Source: Agrobacterium tumefaciens (GTDB lineage: Bacteria > Pseudomonadota > Alphaproteobacteria > Rhizobiales > Rhizobiaceae). From it: a DNA stretch of 64,000 nt. The stretch lies in contig CP048485.1 of assembly GCA_025560025.1 (NCBI GenBank), forward strand, positions 2,572,501-2,636,500. Direction: 5' to 3'. The notes beneath the pieces were generated by a model. The model was not told the origin of the DNA. It searched no databases and saw nothing but the letters and a program-made list of their open reading frames with translations. Every line of letters begins with the position of its first letter. Within the stretch, counting starts at the first letter, position 1. The position numbers and the translations under genes were made by a program. Shown piece by piece: positions 41,106 to 50,043 of the stretch.

Positions 41106-42611
41106 TTAAAATTCCATGCCCATACGGACGCACCAGTCTCTGAGCGGCGCAAGTTCGGGATGCGAAAGCGCCGTAGCGAGATAGCGAAGCGTCCTCGGCA
41201 TATGTTTCATATAACCGGGTTTGCCATCGCGTTCCAACAGCCTTACCCAGATGCCGGCCAGCTTGCAGTTCCGCTGCGCCGACATGATGGCGAAAGCCTT
41301 GAGAAAGGACGCCTCATCGAAAGACGGCTCGATTCGTCTATTGTCGAGATAGCGCGAAAGCAGGCGTGCCTGCAGCTCGGGCGAAATGGTGACCCGCGCA
41401 TCCTGCACGATGGAGGCGAGATCGTAGGCCGTTGGCCCGATCATCGCATCCTGAAAATCGATCAGGCCGACCTGTCGGACGCCGGAATTCTGCTGTTGCC
41501 AGAGAATGTTCGGCGAATGAAAATCGCGCAGCAGAAGCCCCGTTTCGCACCCGCCAAGCGCATCGATCAACTCGTCCCACAGGGCGTAATAATCGCTCTT
41601 CTCGCCATCGGACAGTGGTTTGCCGCGTTTGTGGGGCAGATACCATTCTACCAGCAGAGAGACTTCGATCTTCATCGCCTGCCGGTCGAAGGGAGGAACC
41701 TCGTAGGTGCTGCCGTCACCCAACTGCAGCACGTCAGGCTGCGGAGATTGATGAAGGGAGGCGAGGCAGGCGACGCTTTGCAGATAACGTTCCTCTATCG
41801 GCGCTCCGTCCGGCGCAAGCACGCCATCCCGCCCAAGGTCTTCCAGCAGGAGAATACCCTGATTGATATCCGCCGCCAGAATCTCCGGTGCGCAAAAGCC
41901 GCTGTTTCGCAGATAATTGCCGATCGCGACGAAGGAACCTGCATCCTGGGCAAGATGGGCGATTTCCGCATAGGTCTTTCCGTCCGCAATGACCGCCCCT
42001 TTCAAGGGACGTCGCCAATCCATCAGGATGAGGTCGGAACCGTCGGTGGAAATGGCCTCATAGGCGCGTGTAGACGCATCGCCGCTCAGAAAACGGCGGG
42101 CCGCATCGCCTTTGCCGTTTTTAGCCAGGAATTCGCGAATGGCGAAAACACGCTCGAGCCGCGCTTTGAGTTTTGCCGGGGCCTCGATGACGGCCAGACG
42201 GCCTTCACCCGAATTTGTGAGCGTGAGGGTGATGGTCTGCTCTGGCGGCAGAACCTCGGCGGCGATATCCGGCCATTCGATCAGGCAGATGCCGTCCTCC
42301 AGCATCTCGTCGATGCCAAGCTCGTCCAGTTCCGAAACATCCGAAAGCCGGTAAAGATCGAGATGAGCGACAGGAATACGAGCGGAATAGGTCTGGATGA
42401 TCGTGAAGGTGGGGCTTGGAACCTCGAGATCGGGCTCATCCGCCATTGCCCGGATGAAGGCGCGGGCGAGAGTGGATTTGCCGGCACCGAGATCGCCGAT
42501 GAGCGCGAGGCAATCGCCGGCCTTCAAAGCCAGAGCGAGGTCCTCACCCAACCGGATGGTGTCTTTTTCTCCCTCGAGGGAAATGGTGATCGGCAAGATG
42601 TCTTCGCTCAT
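41106..42611 (-). CDS. tsaE: fusion of TsaE (t6A ATPase) and an AmgK-like sugar kinase
   Basis: 501 aa in two parts. Residues 1-145 are TsaE: Walker A GDLGAGKS (39-46), the SPTFTI loop (66-71), and IEWPD (111-115). TsaE is the ATPase of the tRNA t6A37 complex. Residues about 170-501 are a phosphotransferase: GDASTRAYEAI (177-187), the catalytic loop LRDFHSPNIL (361-370), and LIDFQDAMIGP with Asp385. The loop's HxD-type position reads LRD, not H-x-D. AmgK in Pseudomonas phosphorylates MurNAc/GlcNAc at the anomeric carbon. It overlaps divL by 4 bp and is 23 bp before murU. Confidence 0.88.
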   Translation of the reverse strand: MSEDILPITISLEGEKDTIRLGEDLALALKAGDCLALIGDLGAGKSTLARAFIRAMADEPDLEVPSPTFTIIQTYSARIPVAHLDLYRLSDVSELDELGIDEMLEDGICLIEWPDIAAEVLPPEQTITLTLTNSGEGRLAVIEAPAKLKARLERVFAIREFLAKNGKGDAARRFLSGDASTRAYEAISTDGSDLILMDWRRPLKGAVIADGKTYAEIAHLAQDAGSFVAIGNYLRNSGFCAPEILAADINQGILLLEDLGRDGVLAPDGAPIEERYLQSVACLASLHQSPQPDVLQLGDGSTYEVPPFDRQAMKIEVSLLVEWYLPHKRGKPLSDGEKSDYYALWDELIDALGGCETGLLLRDFHSPNILWQQQNSGVRQVGLIDFQDAMIGPTAYDLASIVQDARVTISPELQARLLSRYLDNRRIEPSFDEASFLKAFAIMSAQRNCKLAGIWVRLLERDGKPGYMKHMPRTLRYLATALSHPELAPLRDWCVRMGMEF

Positions 42612-45190
42612 TCTGCAGCGATGGAATGCGGGCGTGTGCCGGAAGGGATGCGGCAGGTGACGGTGGTGCCGTTGCCCGGCCGGCTGTCGATGCTGACGGT
42701 GCCGTGATGGAGGCTGACGAAGCTTTCCACGATGGAAAGGCCAAGCCCTGCGCCGGTCCGCCGCCCGCCATTACCGCGCGTCTCGAAGCGGTCGAATACG
42801 CTCTTCAGCATGTCTTCCGGAATGCCCGGCCCCTTGTCCGCCACCGAGAACAGGAAGTCACCTTCACTACGCTGGCAGGAAAGCTGAACGGCAGAGCCTT
42901 CCGGCGCGAAGTTGATCGCATTGGTCAGGAGCTTGATGAGGATCTGCTTCAGGCGCTGATGATCGGCCACCAGACTGCCAAGATGGGCAGGGGCGATGAT
43001 CTCGAGCGAAATGCCGCTCTCCTGCAGCCGGTCGGCAATCTGCACCGAAACGTCTTCGAGCAATTCGTTCAGATCGTTTTCCGAATAATTCAGCTGCATG
43101 ATGCCGGCATCAACGGTCGCGAGATCGAGAATATCGTTGACGATGGTGAGCAGAACCGAGGATGAGGTGGAAATATGGTCGAGATATTCCGCCTGCCGTT
43201 CCGTCAATTGTCCGAGACCCGGCGTTTTCAGGAGGTCGGTGAAACCGATGATGTTGGTCAGCGGCGAGCGCAATTCGTAGGAGACATGCTGCACGAAATC
43301 GTTCTTCAGCTCGTCGGCCTTGAGCAGCGCGTCGTTCTTTTCCTTGAGTGCCCGCTCGGCCCGCACGCTGTCAGTCATGTTGACGAAGGTCAGCATGGTC
43401 TGGGCATCCGGCAGCGGGATGATGGCGAAGTCGAGCACGAGACCGGAGAGCAGCTCCAGCGTACCCTGTTTGGACGGACGTTCATCGTCGAAGCTGGTGA
43501 TGAACTGGCTGAAGGCGCGCCAGCCGTCCGGCCTGTCATAGGATGGTGTGCAGGCCGTCTCAATGGCGCGGATATGCGTTCCCGTCTCAGCCTGTTCAGC
43601 AGTCACGCCCCAGAGCGCCCGGAACGCCGGATTGGAAAGACGAATGCGGCCATCCGCACCGAACACGGCGACACCTTCTGCCAGATGGTCGATGGTTTCG
43701 CCCTGCACTTTCACCAGCGTGTTATAACGCATCTGCAGATCGACCTGCTCGGTCAGGTTTTCGAATACCCAGGTTGCACCACCCTGCGGATGGGCGGTCG
43801 CGATGACCCGCAAGGTCTGGCCGTTAGGCAGATGCCAGAGATCTGTCTTGGTATCGAGTGAGCGGTAGACGGAGAGCGCCGTCTCCTTCCAGTTCTTCCA
43901 GTTCAGCTGCTCTGGCAATTTGCCGGCGGTCCGCAGCCTGTCCAGGAGCTCGGAATTATCAGGCCCGGATTCGAGGAAAACCAGATCGAAACCCCACAGG
44001 GTGGCGAAAGCCTGGTTGTAGAATTGCAGCCGCTGTCGGCCGTCGAAAATGGCGACGGGCGTTGCCAGATGGTCGAGCGTTTCGGCGTGGCTTTTCAGAA
44101 CCCGCTTGAGTTCTTCGCCGATCGTCTCCGCTTCGGTGGCATCAATGGCGATGCCGGCCGAACCGCCTGCCGTCTTGATATCGACGACATCGAAGAAGGT
44201 GCGGTTTCCGGAAACCACTGTCGAAATACGGTCGTGATAGGGTGATTCCGGCGTCGCAGCCGCGCGTATCTTCTGCCGGGTGACGGTGTTCAGAAGCTCG
44301 CGTTTCTCGTGAACGGCCTGTTCGGCATCGCGCGCATCCACCGCCTGCGAATAGGCATGGTTGACCCAGGTGAGTTCGCCTTCAGCGTTGCGCCGCCAGA
44401 CGGGTTGCTCAATGGAATCCAGAAGTTCCTGAAACGTCGAGACCGAGGCAATCAGGCGTTCGCGCTCCACCTGCAATTCTGCAAGTTCGGCACGCAGATT
44501 GTTAAGCGCGATGAAACGCGCAAAAGCATTGCCGCCGGAAACCCGGCCTTGAACCTCAACGACTTCGCCGCGCTGCGTCTCGATGGTCAGATCGAAACTC
44601 TGTGCGTGGCTGCGCAGCTTTTCCAGCGATTTTTCAAGCTGGCTTGCCGATGAGGGTTTCAGCCAGCGCCCGAAGGCCAGAAAATCATGGTCGGCCTGCG
44701 GTGCGCCCGTTTCCACGGGCAATTGCCCGAGAAATTCGGGACGCTTGTCAGCGCCGTCCCAGATGACGATGCGTCGGCTTTTGTCAGAAATCAGCGCTTC
44801 GTATTTCGCGATCTTGTGGTGGGACTGGGCAAGTGCCTGACGGTATTCGCTGCTTTCCGCCTCTATATTGCCGCGCTGGCGCACCAGCCAGACGACGGAG
44901 AACAGCGTTGCCGAAAGCATGCCGACAAAGAGCGAATAGGTGATGGTTTCCCCGGACGAAAACAGCCGTGCACCCGTCTTGGCTACAATGCCGTCCTGCG
45001 CCAGTGCCGCACTTGCCGAGCCAGCCAGAACCGTACCCGACATCAGGACGGGAAGCCATGAAAAGCCTGTCCGAACCGCACTGACGACCCGCTGGCAACG
45101 CGCAAGAGCCGCGCTCAATGCCACGCCAGCATGCGTGTTTTCAACGCGTTGAACTGTCTGCTCGCGCAGATCCGAATTGTGAACCGTCAT
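42608..45190 (-). CDS. divL: DivL-type cell-cycle sensor (tyrosine pseudo-histidine kinase)
   Basis: 860 aa. An N-terminal hydrophobic pair (about 45-65 and 82-103) precedes several PAS domains (about 250-600). The dimerisation H-box reads VSYELRSPL: Tyr638 replaces the usual histidine, the hallmark of DivL. The ATPase domain is intact (Asn757, DKGPGIP 785-791, GAGLGLS 813-819). In Caulobacter, DivL activates CckA and so the CtrA pathway, and binds DivK. Its 3' end overlaps the TsaE-kinase gene by 4 bp, and Caulobacter too has tsaE next to divL. Confidence 0.92.
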   Translation of the reverse strand: MTVHNSDLREQTVQRVENTHAGVALSAALARCQRVVSAVRTGFSWLPVLMSGTVLAGSASAALAQDGIVAKTGARLFSSGETITYSLFVGMLSATLFSVVWLVRQRGNIEAESSEYRQALAQSHHKIAKYEALISDKSRRIVIWDGADKRPEFLGQLPVETGAPQADHDFLAFGRWLKPSSASQLEKSLEKLRSHAQSFDLTIETQRGEVVEVQGRVSGGNAFARFIALNNLRAELAELQVERERLIASVSTFQELLDSIEQPVWRRNAEGELTWVNHAYSQAVDARDAEQAVHEKRELLNTVTRQKIRAAATPESPYHDRISTVVSGNRTFFDVVDIKTAGGSAGIAIDATEAETIGEELKRVLKSHAETLDHLATPVAIFDGRQRLQFYNQAFATLWGFDLVFLESGPDNSELLDRLRTAGKLPEQLNWKNWKETALSVYRSLDTKTDLWHLPNGQTLRVIATAHPQGGATWVFENLTEQVDLQMRYNTLVKVQGETIDHLAEGVAVFGADGRIRLSNPAFRALWGVTAEQAETGTHIRAIETACTPSYDRPDGWRAFSQFITSFDDERPSKQGTLELLSGLVLDFAIIPLPDAQTMLTFVNMTDSVRAERALKEKNDALLKADELKNDFVQHVSYELRSPLTNIIGFTDLLKTPGLGQLTERQAEYLDHISTSSSVLLTIVNDILDLATVDAGIMQLNYSENDLNELLEDVSVQIADRLQESGISLEIIAPAHLGSLVADHQRLKQILIKLLTNAINFAPEGSAVQLSCQRSEGDFLFSVADKGPGIPEDMLKSVFDRFETRGNGGRRTGAGLGLSIVESFVSLHHGTVSIDSRPGNGTTVTCRIPSGTRPHSIAAE

Positions 45191-45322
45191 CCCCGGTCTG
45201 TCTCCGTCCTATGTGCCGCATCTTCGACAAGACATCCCATTTCGTCCCCGCCGCCCTTTGGCGTGTCCGAATCAAGTCTGATGACAATACCGCCTTCATA
45301 AATCTGCGGAAAGGGAGCGCGC

Positions 45323-45361
45323 AAAAAAGATGCCGCGCGCTTTGTCAAGCGCGCGGCATCT
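45323..45361 (-). terminator. ahcY terminator
   Basis: A perfect 15-bp stem (45328-45342 with 45347-45361), 4-nt loop, and on the minus strand a run of six T. It lies 38 bp past the ahcY stop. Confidence 0.93.
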
Positions 45362-45398
45362 AGATATTGTGTAATTTCAGTGGATATTAACTATGAAA

Positions 45399-46799
45399 TT
45401 AATATCTGTAGTGTTCCGCCTTGAACGGACCCTGCTTGGAGATGCCGATATAATCTGCCTGCAGGTCGGTCAGTTCCGTCAGGCGCACGCCGAGCTTCTC
45501 GAGATGAAGGCGTGCGACCTTCTCGTCGAGGTGCTTCGGCAGCACATAAACTTCGTTCTTGTATTCGCCCTGCTTGGTGAAGAGCTCGATCTGGCCCAGC
45601 ACCTGGTTGGTGAAGGACGCAGACATGACGAAGGACGGGTGACCGGTGGCGTTGCCGAGGTTCAGCAGGCGGCCTTCGGAAAGAAGAATGATGCGGTTGC
45701 CCTTCGGGAACTCGATCATGTCGACCTGCGGCTTGATGTTCGTCCACTTCAGGTTACGCAGCGATGCGACCTGAATCTCGTTGTCGAAGTGGCCGATATT
45801 GCCGACGATCGCCATGTCCTTCATCTCGCGCATATGCTCGATGCGGATCACGTCCTTGTTGCCGGTGGTGGTGATGAAGATATCCGCCGACGAAATGACG
45901 TCTTCCAGGCGAACGACTTCAAAACCGTCCATGGCGGCCTGCAATGCGCAGATCGGATCGATTTCGGTGACCTTCACGCGGGCACCGGCGCCCTGCAGCG
46001 ATGCTGCCGAACCCTTGCCCACATCGCCGTAACCGCAGACCACGGCGACCTTGCCGGCCATCATCACGTCGGTTGCGCGGCGAATGCCGTCGACGAGCGA
46101 TTCCTTGCAGCCGTATTTGTTGTCGAACTTCGACTTGGTGACGCTGTCATTGACGTTGATGGCAGGGAAGGGCAGCAGGCCCTTCTTGCTGAGGTCGTAA
46201 AGACGGTGAACGCCGGTCGTCGTTTCTTCGGTAACGCCCTTCAGCGCGTCGCGCTGCTTGGTGAACCAGCCGGGCGAAGCCTTCAGGCGCTTGTTGATCT
46301 GCGCGAAGAGGATCTCTTCTTCTTCGGAGCCGGGATTGGAAAGAACGTCCTCACCGGCTTCGGCGCGCGCACCGAGCAGGATGTACATGGTGGCGTCGCC
46401 GCCATCATCGAGGATCATGTTGGAGAGACCGCCATCGGTCCACTGGAAAATCTTGTCGGTATATTCCCAATATTCCGTCAGGCTTTCACCCTTGACGGCG
46501 AAGACCGGGATGCCGGCTGCCGCGATAGCCGCTGCCGCATGGTCCTGCGTCGAGAAAATGTTGCAGGACGCCCAGCGGATATCCGCGCCGAGTTCCTTGA
46601 GCGTCTCAATCAGAACGCCGGTCTGGATCGTCATGTGAAGAGAACCGGTAATGCGTGCACCCTTCAGGGGCTTGCTCTCGCCGAATTCCTTGCGGCAGGA
46701 CATCAGGCCAGGCATTTCGGTTTCGGCGATGTCCAGTTCCTTGCGGCCGAATGCGGCAAGGTTGATATCGGCGACGATGTAGTCCTTCTCAAGGCTCAT
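45399..46799 (-). CDS. ahcY: S-adenosylhomocysteinase
   Basis: 466 aa NAD-dependent hydrolase of SAH to homocysteine and adenosine, which keeps methylation going. His55 is in GSLHMTIQT, Asp131 in LDDGGD, the NAD loop [11 protein letters not shown] at 256-266, and the C-terminal KAEHYRY reaches into the neighbouring subunit. It lies 129 bp after ptsH, in a gap with operator-like repeats, so it may have its own promoter besides read-through. Confidence 0.96.
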   Translation of the reverse strand: MSLEKDYIVADINLAAFGRKELDIAETEMPGLMSCRKEFGESKPLKGARITGSLHMTIQTGVLIETLKELGADIRWASCNIFSTQDHAAAAIAAAGIPVFAVKGESLTEYWEYTDKIFQWTDGGLSNMILDDGGDATMYILLGARAEAGEDVLSNPGSEEEEILFAQINKRLKASPGWFTKQRDALKGVTEETTTGVHRLYDLSKKGLLPFPAINVNDSVTKSKFDNKYGCKESLVDGIRRATDVMMAGKVAVVCGYGDVGKGSAASLQGAGARVKVTEIDPICALQAAMDGFEVVRLEDVISSADIFITTTGNKDVIRIEHMREMKDMAIVGNIGHFDNEIQVASLRNLKWTNIKPQVDMIEFPKGNRIILLSEGRLLNLGNATGHPSFVMSASFTNQVLGQIELFTKQGEYKNEVYVLPKHLDEKVARLHLEKLGVRLTELTDLQADYIGISKQGPFKAEHYRY

Positions 46800-46890
46800 G
46801 AGGTTCTCCAGATCAGAAATGCCGTGCCTGTCAGCCCGGCTTTTAAACGTAGCAGGGGTTTAGCAGGCCGCAAACGATCTGGCAATGATG

Positions 46891-46918
46891 ATATAAAGAA
46901 GTCTTTATGTCTTTATAT
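46891..46918. promoter_or_regulatory. operator-like inverted repeats upstream of ahcY
   Basis: ATAAAGA (46893-46899) and TCTTTAT (46902-46908) form a 7-bp palindrome with a 2-nt spacer. A second TCTTTATAT (46910-46918) pairs with ATATAAAGA (46891-46899). Position, about 92-119 bp upstream of the ahcY start, suits a repressor. In Proteobacteria, ahcY is often under the ArsR-type regulator SahR; linkage to it is inferred. Confidence 0.55.
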
Positions 46919-46928
46919 GGGGGATGGG

Positions 46929-47204
46929 TCAGGCTTCTTCGCCGAAGCGGTCGGCGACAAGTGCCTCGAGTGCGGCAAGCGCTTCTTCCGCCTGGTTGCC
47001 GCTTGCCTCGACATAGACGCTGCAGCCGGGGCTGGCCGCCAGCATCATGAGACCCATGATGGAGGTGCCGCCAACGGTCATACCATCCTTGGAAACAGTG
47101 ATCGTCGCGTCGAATCCCTCGACCATCTGCACGAACTTCGCGGATGCCCGGGCGTGGAGACCGCGTTTGTTGATGATCGGTAATTCCCGGGAGAATGGCG
47201 ACAT
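46929..47204 (-). CDS. ptsH: phosphocarrier protein HPr
   Basis: 91 aa from the ATG at 47204, with GAGAAG 7 nt upstream. The phosphorylation site is His17 in KRGLHARASAKF, and the regulatory serine is Ser48 in GGTSIMGLMML, the target of HprK. With no sugar-specific EIIBC in view, it belongs to a PTS-Ntr type relay that reports metabolic state. Downstream of manX by 11 bp. Confidence 0.94.
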   Translation of the reverse strand: MSPFSRELPIINKRGLHARASAKFVQMVEGFDATITVSKDGMTVGGTSIMGLMMLAASPGCSVYVEASGNQAEEALAALEALVADRFGEEA

Positions 47205-47215
47205 GGGCTGACTTC

Positions 47216-47617
47216 TCACTTGCCGCTCAAAACGCGGCTGGCGACGTTGATATATTTGCGGCCGGCGTCAGATGCATCCTGGAGCGCCTTGTCCATGTTG
47301 TCTTCGCTGCGAACGCCGGCGAGCTTTATCAGCATGGGAAGATTGACGCCGGCGATGACTTCGACATTGCCGTTATTCATGACGGAAATCGCGAGATTGG
47401 AGGGCGTGCCGCCGAACATATCCGTCAGGATGATGACGCCATTGCCATCATTGGCGCGTGTGACGGCGTCGATGATATCCTGCCGGCGCTGATCCATGTC
47501 GTCTTCGGGACCGATACAGACCGTCTCGATCAATTTCTGGGGACCGACGACATGCTCCAACGCATGGCGAAACTCCTCAGCCAGCTTGCCATGGGTGACA
47601 AGCACTAGTCCGATCAT
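47216..47617 (-). CDS. mannose-family PTS EIIA domain protein
   Basis: 133 aa, single EIIA-Man domain. His9 (VLVTHGKLAEE) is the phosphorylation site, and TDMFGGTPSNLA is the conserved active-site loop. It lacks the EIIB domain and any transporter partner. In alphaproteobacteria this protein (EIIA-Man) is known from the HprK-EIIA-HPr cluster and affects regulation rather than sugar uptake; that role is inferred here. Gene order hprK, manX, ptsH is conserved in Rhizobiales. Confidence 0.92.
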   Translation of the reverse strand: MIGLVLVTHGKLAEEFRHALEHVVGPQKLIETVCIGPEDDMDQRRQDIIDAVTRANDGNGVIILTDMFGGTPSNLAISVMNNGNVEVIAGVNLPMLIKLAGVRSEDNMDKALQDASDAGRKYINVASRVLSGK

Positions 47618-47644
47618 GAAATGCTCCCTTGCACACGCACTCTC

Positions 47645-47670
47645 ATTGCCGACTATCGCAACGCGGCAAT
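47645..47670. repeat. inverted repeat between hprK and the EIIA gene
   Basis: ATTGCCG (47645-47651) and CGGCAAT (47664-47670) with a 12-nt spacer, in the 119-bp gap. No T run. Function unknown. Confidence 0.35.
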
Positions 47671-47736
47671 CCTGTCCATCGGTGGGATTTCATCTTGATG
47701 AGGAAAATGCGAATCGCAAGCCTAAAATCGCCCGAA

Positions 47737-48207
47737 TCACGGTCGCTTCACATTCGTTTTAAAAAGATTTTGAGCAAGTGCAGCAAATTTTCCATAGGGC
47801 GTAAGACTGGAAAGCGGAATGCGCAGAAGCGGAAGATGCCCGCCGCAGGGCAGCAACACCACCTCGTCATCTTCGGGAAGTCTGGGATTTTCGGGTGAAA
47901 GAACTGTCGTGACGGCGAAATCCAGTGGCGCATTCGCAATGCTTTTGAGTGAAACAATGCCGCTGCCGCGCAGTTCCAGCAATCCGGCGATCGCTTCCGG
48001 CCGCTCCGCAATGATGGTTTCGCCGTCGCGATACACGAAAATCTGATCGTCCGCGATCAATGCGGCCGTCAATCCGCAGCGTTCAGCCTCGACCAGGAAG
48101 CTGAAGGCAAGCTCGCTTTTGCCGCTGCCGGAGGGTCCGGTGAAGAGGATGCCGGTCTTGTCTACGACGATGGCGGTAGCGTGCAGGTTGAAGCGTTCAG
48201 CGTTCAT
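47737..48207 (-). CDS. hprK: short HPr kinase/phosphorylase
   Basis: 156 aa, catalytic domain only; Firmicute HprK has about 310 aa with an extra N-terminal domain. Walker A GPSGSGKS is at 24-31. The signature LELRGSGIV is near 77-85, and Asp53/Asp54 sit in IADDQIF. It phosphorylates the regulatory serine of HPr. Its ATG lies 11 bp inside the 3' end of chvG, so synthesis is probably coupled to the two-component sensor. Confidence 0.92.
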   Translation of the reverse strand: MNAERFNLHATAIVVDKTGILFTGPSGSGKSELAFSFLVEAERCGLTAALIADDQIFVYRDGETIIAERPEAIAGLLELRGSGIVSLKSIANAPLDFAVTTVLSPENPRLPEDDEVVLLPCGGHLPLLRIPLSSLTPYGKFAALAQNLFKTNVKRP

Positions 48208-49987
48208 GGGTCTCGGCCGCCGGCAGCGACAGGGTGAAGCGCGCGCCGGAAATCACACCGTATTTGTCGACGACATTTTCCGCCCTGAGGCTGCCGCCAT
48301 GGGCTTCGGCGATCTGGCGGCTGATGGAAAGGCCAAGGCCGGAATTCTGCCCGAAGCCTTCGCTGGCCGGCCGGTCGGTGTAGAAGCGCTCGAAAATCCG
48401 GTCGATATCTTCTGCCTGAATGCCCGGTCCGTTGTCTTCCACCTGCACAAGGCAACGATCCTTGTGGCGAGAAAGACGCACGGTGATGCGGCCGCTTTCC
48501 TCCGCAACGAAAGAGCGTGCATTCTCGATGAGGTTGGTGACGATCTGGCCTATGCGAAGATCGTGGCCATTCACCACGAAAGAGGTCTTGGTGCCTGCCT
48601 TCCGGTCGACGACATAGTCGATCGTCACGCTTTTCTTTTTGGTGCTTATCTGGCGGGATATATCCACCAGACCCTTCATCAGGACATCGAGATCAAGCGG
48701 CGAGGCATCGGCGCGCGCCAGCTCGGCATCGAGCCGCGAGGCATCCGAAATATCGCTGATGAGGCGGTCGAGGCGGCGCACATCGTGGAAAATGATCTCG
48801 GTCAGACGCTGCTTGGACTCTTCGGTCTTGGCGCGCGGCAGCGTTTCAACGGCGCTACGCAGTGACGTCAGCGGGTTTTTGAGCTCGTGGCTGACATCGG
48901 CAGCGAAACTTTCGATCGCATCGATACGGTCGTAAAGCGCGGTCGTCATTTCACGCAACGCTATCGAAAGGTTGCCGATCTCGTCCTGACGTGCTGAGAA
49001 ATCCGGTATTTCCTCACGGGTTCTTGCCCCACGGCGAACGCGGATCGCGGCGGCCGAAAGCCGCCGCAGCGGCGTGGCGATGGTGGAGGAGAGGAGCAGC
49101 GACAGCACGATATTGACCAGCGTGGCGATGCCGAAGACGCGCATGATCGCAAGGCGTTCCGCATGCACGATCTTGTCGATATCGCCCGCCTGCGTCGAAA
49201 GCAGCAGCACGCCAAGCACAGCGCGGAAGCGCTGTACCGGCACGGCGACCGAAACGATCAGCTCACCCTTTTCGGTCACGCGCACCACGGCACCACGAAC
49301 GCCGGTCAGCGCATTCATCACCTCCGGATAGATGGAGCCGTCGCCGCCCGGCGCTTCCTTGTATTGCGGCAGGCTGCTTGGTTGCAGCATGCGGTTGAAC
49401 ATGCTGGTGAACCATTCGCCCCAGGTCTGGGTTTCCGGTGTCACCGGCGGCAGATCGAAGCGCAGGACCTGTCCGCGCGAATAAAGGTGGCGGGAATCGA
49501 GAAGCAGGTTGGCATCGGCATCGAACAGCCGCGCGCGCGTGCGGGTCGGCGAAATCAGCCGGCGCAGCACCGGCGCCACCCGTTCCGGATTGATCGGAAA
49601 ACTCAGGTCCTCGTCATTGGGGGCAGGGGTAATGCTCTGCCCCGCCTGCAGTTCGAGAAGCTTTTCCGGATTGATGGTGATCGAGTTGGTGTCAACAGAG
49701 GCGGAGGCGGAAATGGCGCCGGCGATGATTTCACCCTGCGTCAGAAGGCTTTCCACCCGCGCGTCGATCAGCCCCTCGCGGAACTGGTTGAGGTAAAGAA
49801 TGCCGCCGACAAGAACGACTGTCGCCGCAACGTTGAAGAACAGAATACGGCGCGTGAGGCTGGAAAACACCGCATTGCCGAAAATGCGCCGGATGATCGT
49901 CAGCGGATGGATACGATGGCGGCGTTCGCTGCCGCGTTCTTCGGCATCGTCACTATCCGAGACGGTTTCCGGCGTTTTCTTCAACAC
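48197..49987 (-). CDS. chvG: sensor histidine kinase ChvG
   Basis: 596 aa. Transmembrane segments at about 47-67 and 280-301 flank a roughly 210-residue periplasmic sensor domain. HAMP follows, then the H-box FAADVSHELKNPL with His367, and ATP-lid motifs DNGPGI and SGLGLS. In Agrobacterium, ChvG senses acid and the host environment with ChvI and is required for virulence; ExoR, its inhibitor, is not in this window. The start is a GTG with GAGGA 9 nt upstream. It lies 56 bp after chvI. Confidence 0.95.
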   Translation of the reverse strand: MLKKTPETVSDSDDAEERGSERRHRIHPLTIIRRIFGNAVFSSLTRRILFFNVAATVVLVGGILYLNQFREGLIDARVESLLTQGEIIAGAISASASVDTNSITINPEKLLELQAGQSITPAPNDEDLSFPINPERVAPVLRRLISPTRTRARLFDADANLLLDSRHLYSRGQVLRFDLPPVTPETQTWGEWFTSMFNRMLQPSSLPQYKEAPGGDGSIYPEVMNALTGVRGAVVRVTEKGELIVSVAVPVQRFRAVLGVLLLSTQAGDIDKIVHAERLAIMRVFGIATLVNIVLSLLLSSTIATPLRRLSAAAIRVRRGARTREEIPDFSARQDEIGNLSIALREMTTALYDRIDAIESFAADVSHELKNPLTSLRSAVETLPRAKTEESKQRLTEIIFHDVRRLDRLISDISDASRLDAELARADASPLDLDVLMKGLVDISRQISTKKKSVTIDYVVDRKAGTKTSFVVNGHDLRIGQIVTNLIENARSFVAEESGRITVRLSRHKDRCLVQVEDNGPGIQAEDIDRIFERFYTDRPASEGFGQNSGLGLSISRQIAEAHGGSLRAENVVDKYGVISGARFTLSLPAAETHER

Positions 49988-50043
49988 GTATTTAAGTCCT
50001 CGCCACCACTTTTCGGGTGGTCTCTTCCGATTTGCGTGCCGAT

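Noticed and set aside
41160..42707. 515-aa open frame antisense to the TsaE-kinase fusion
   Set aside because: Shadow of the motif-bearing gene on the minus strand.
46800..46928. SAH or SAM riboswitch upstream of ahcY
   Set aside because: I looked for the conserved core by eye and found none; the inverted repeats look like protein sites.
45393..47183. 596-aa open frame antisense to ahcY and ptsH
   Set aside because: It covers two conserved genes on the other strand with no ribosome site or domain.
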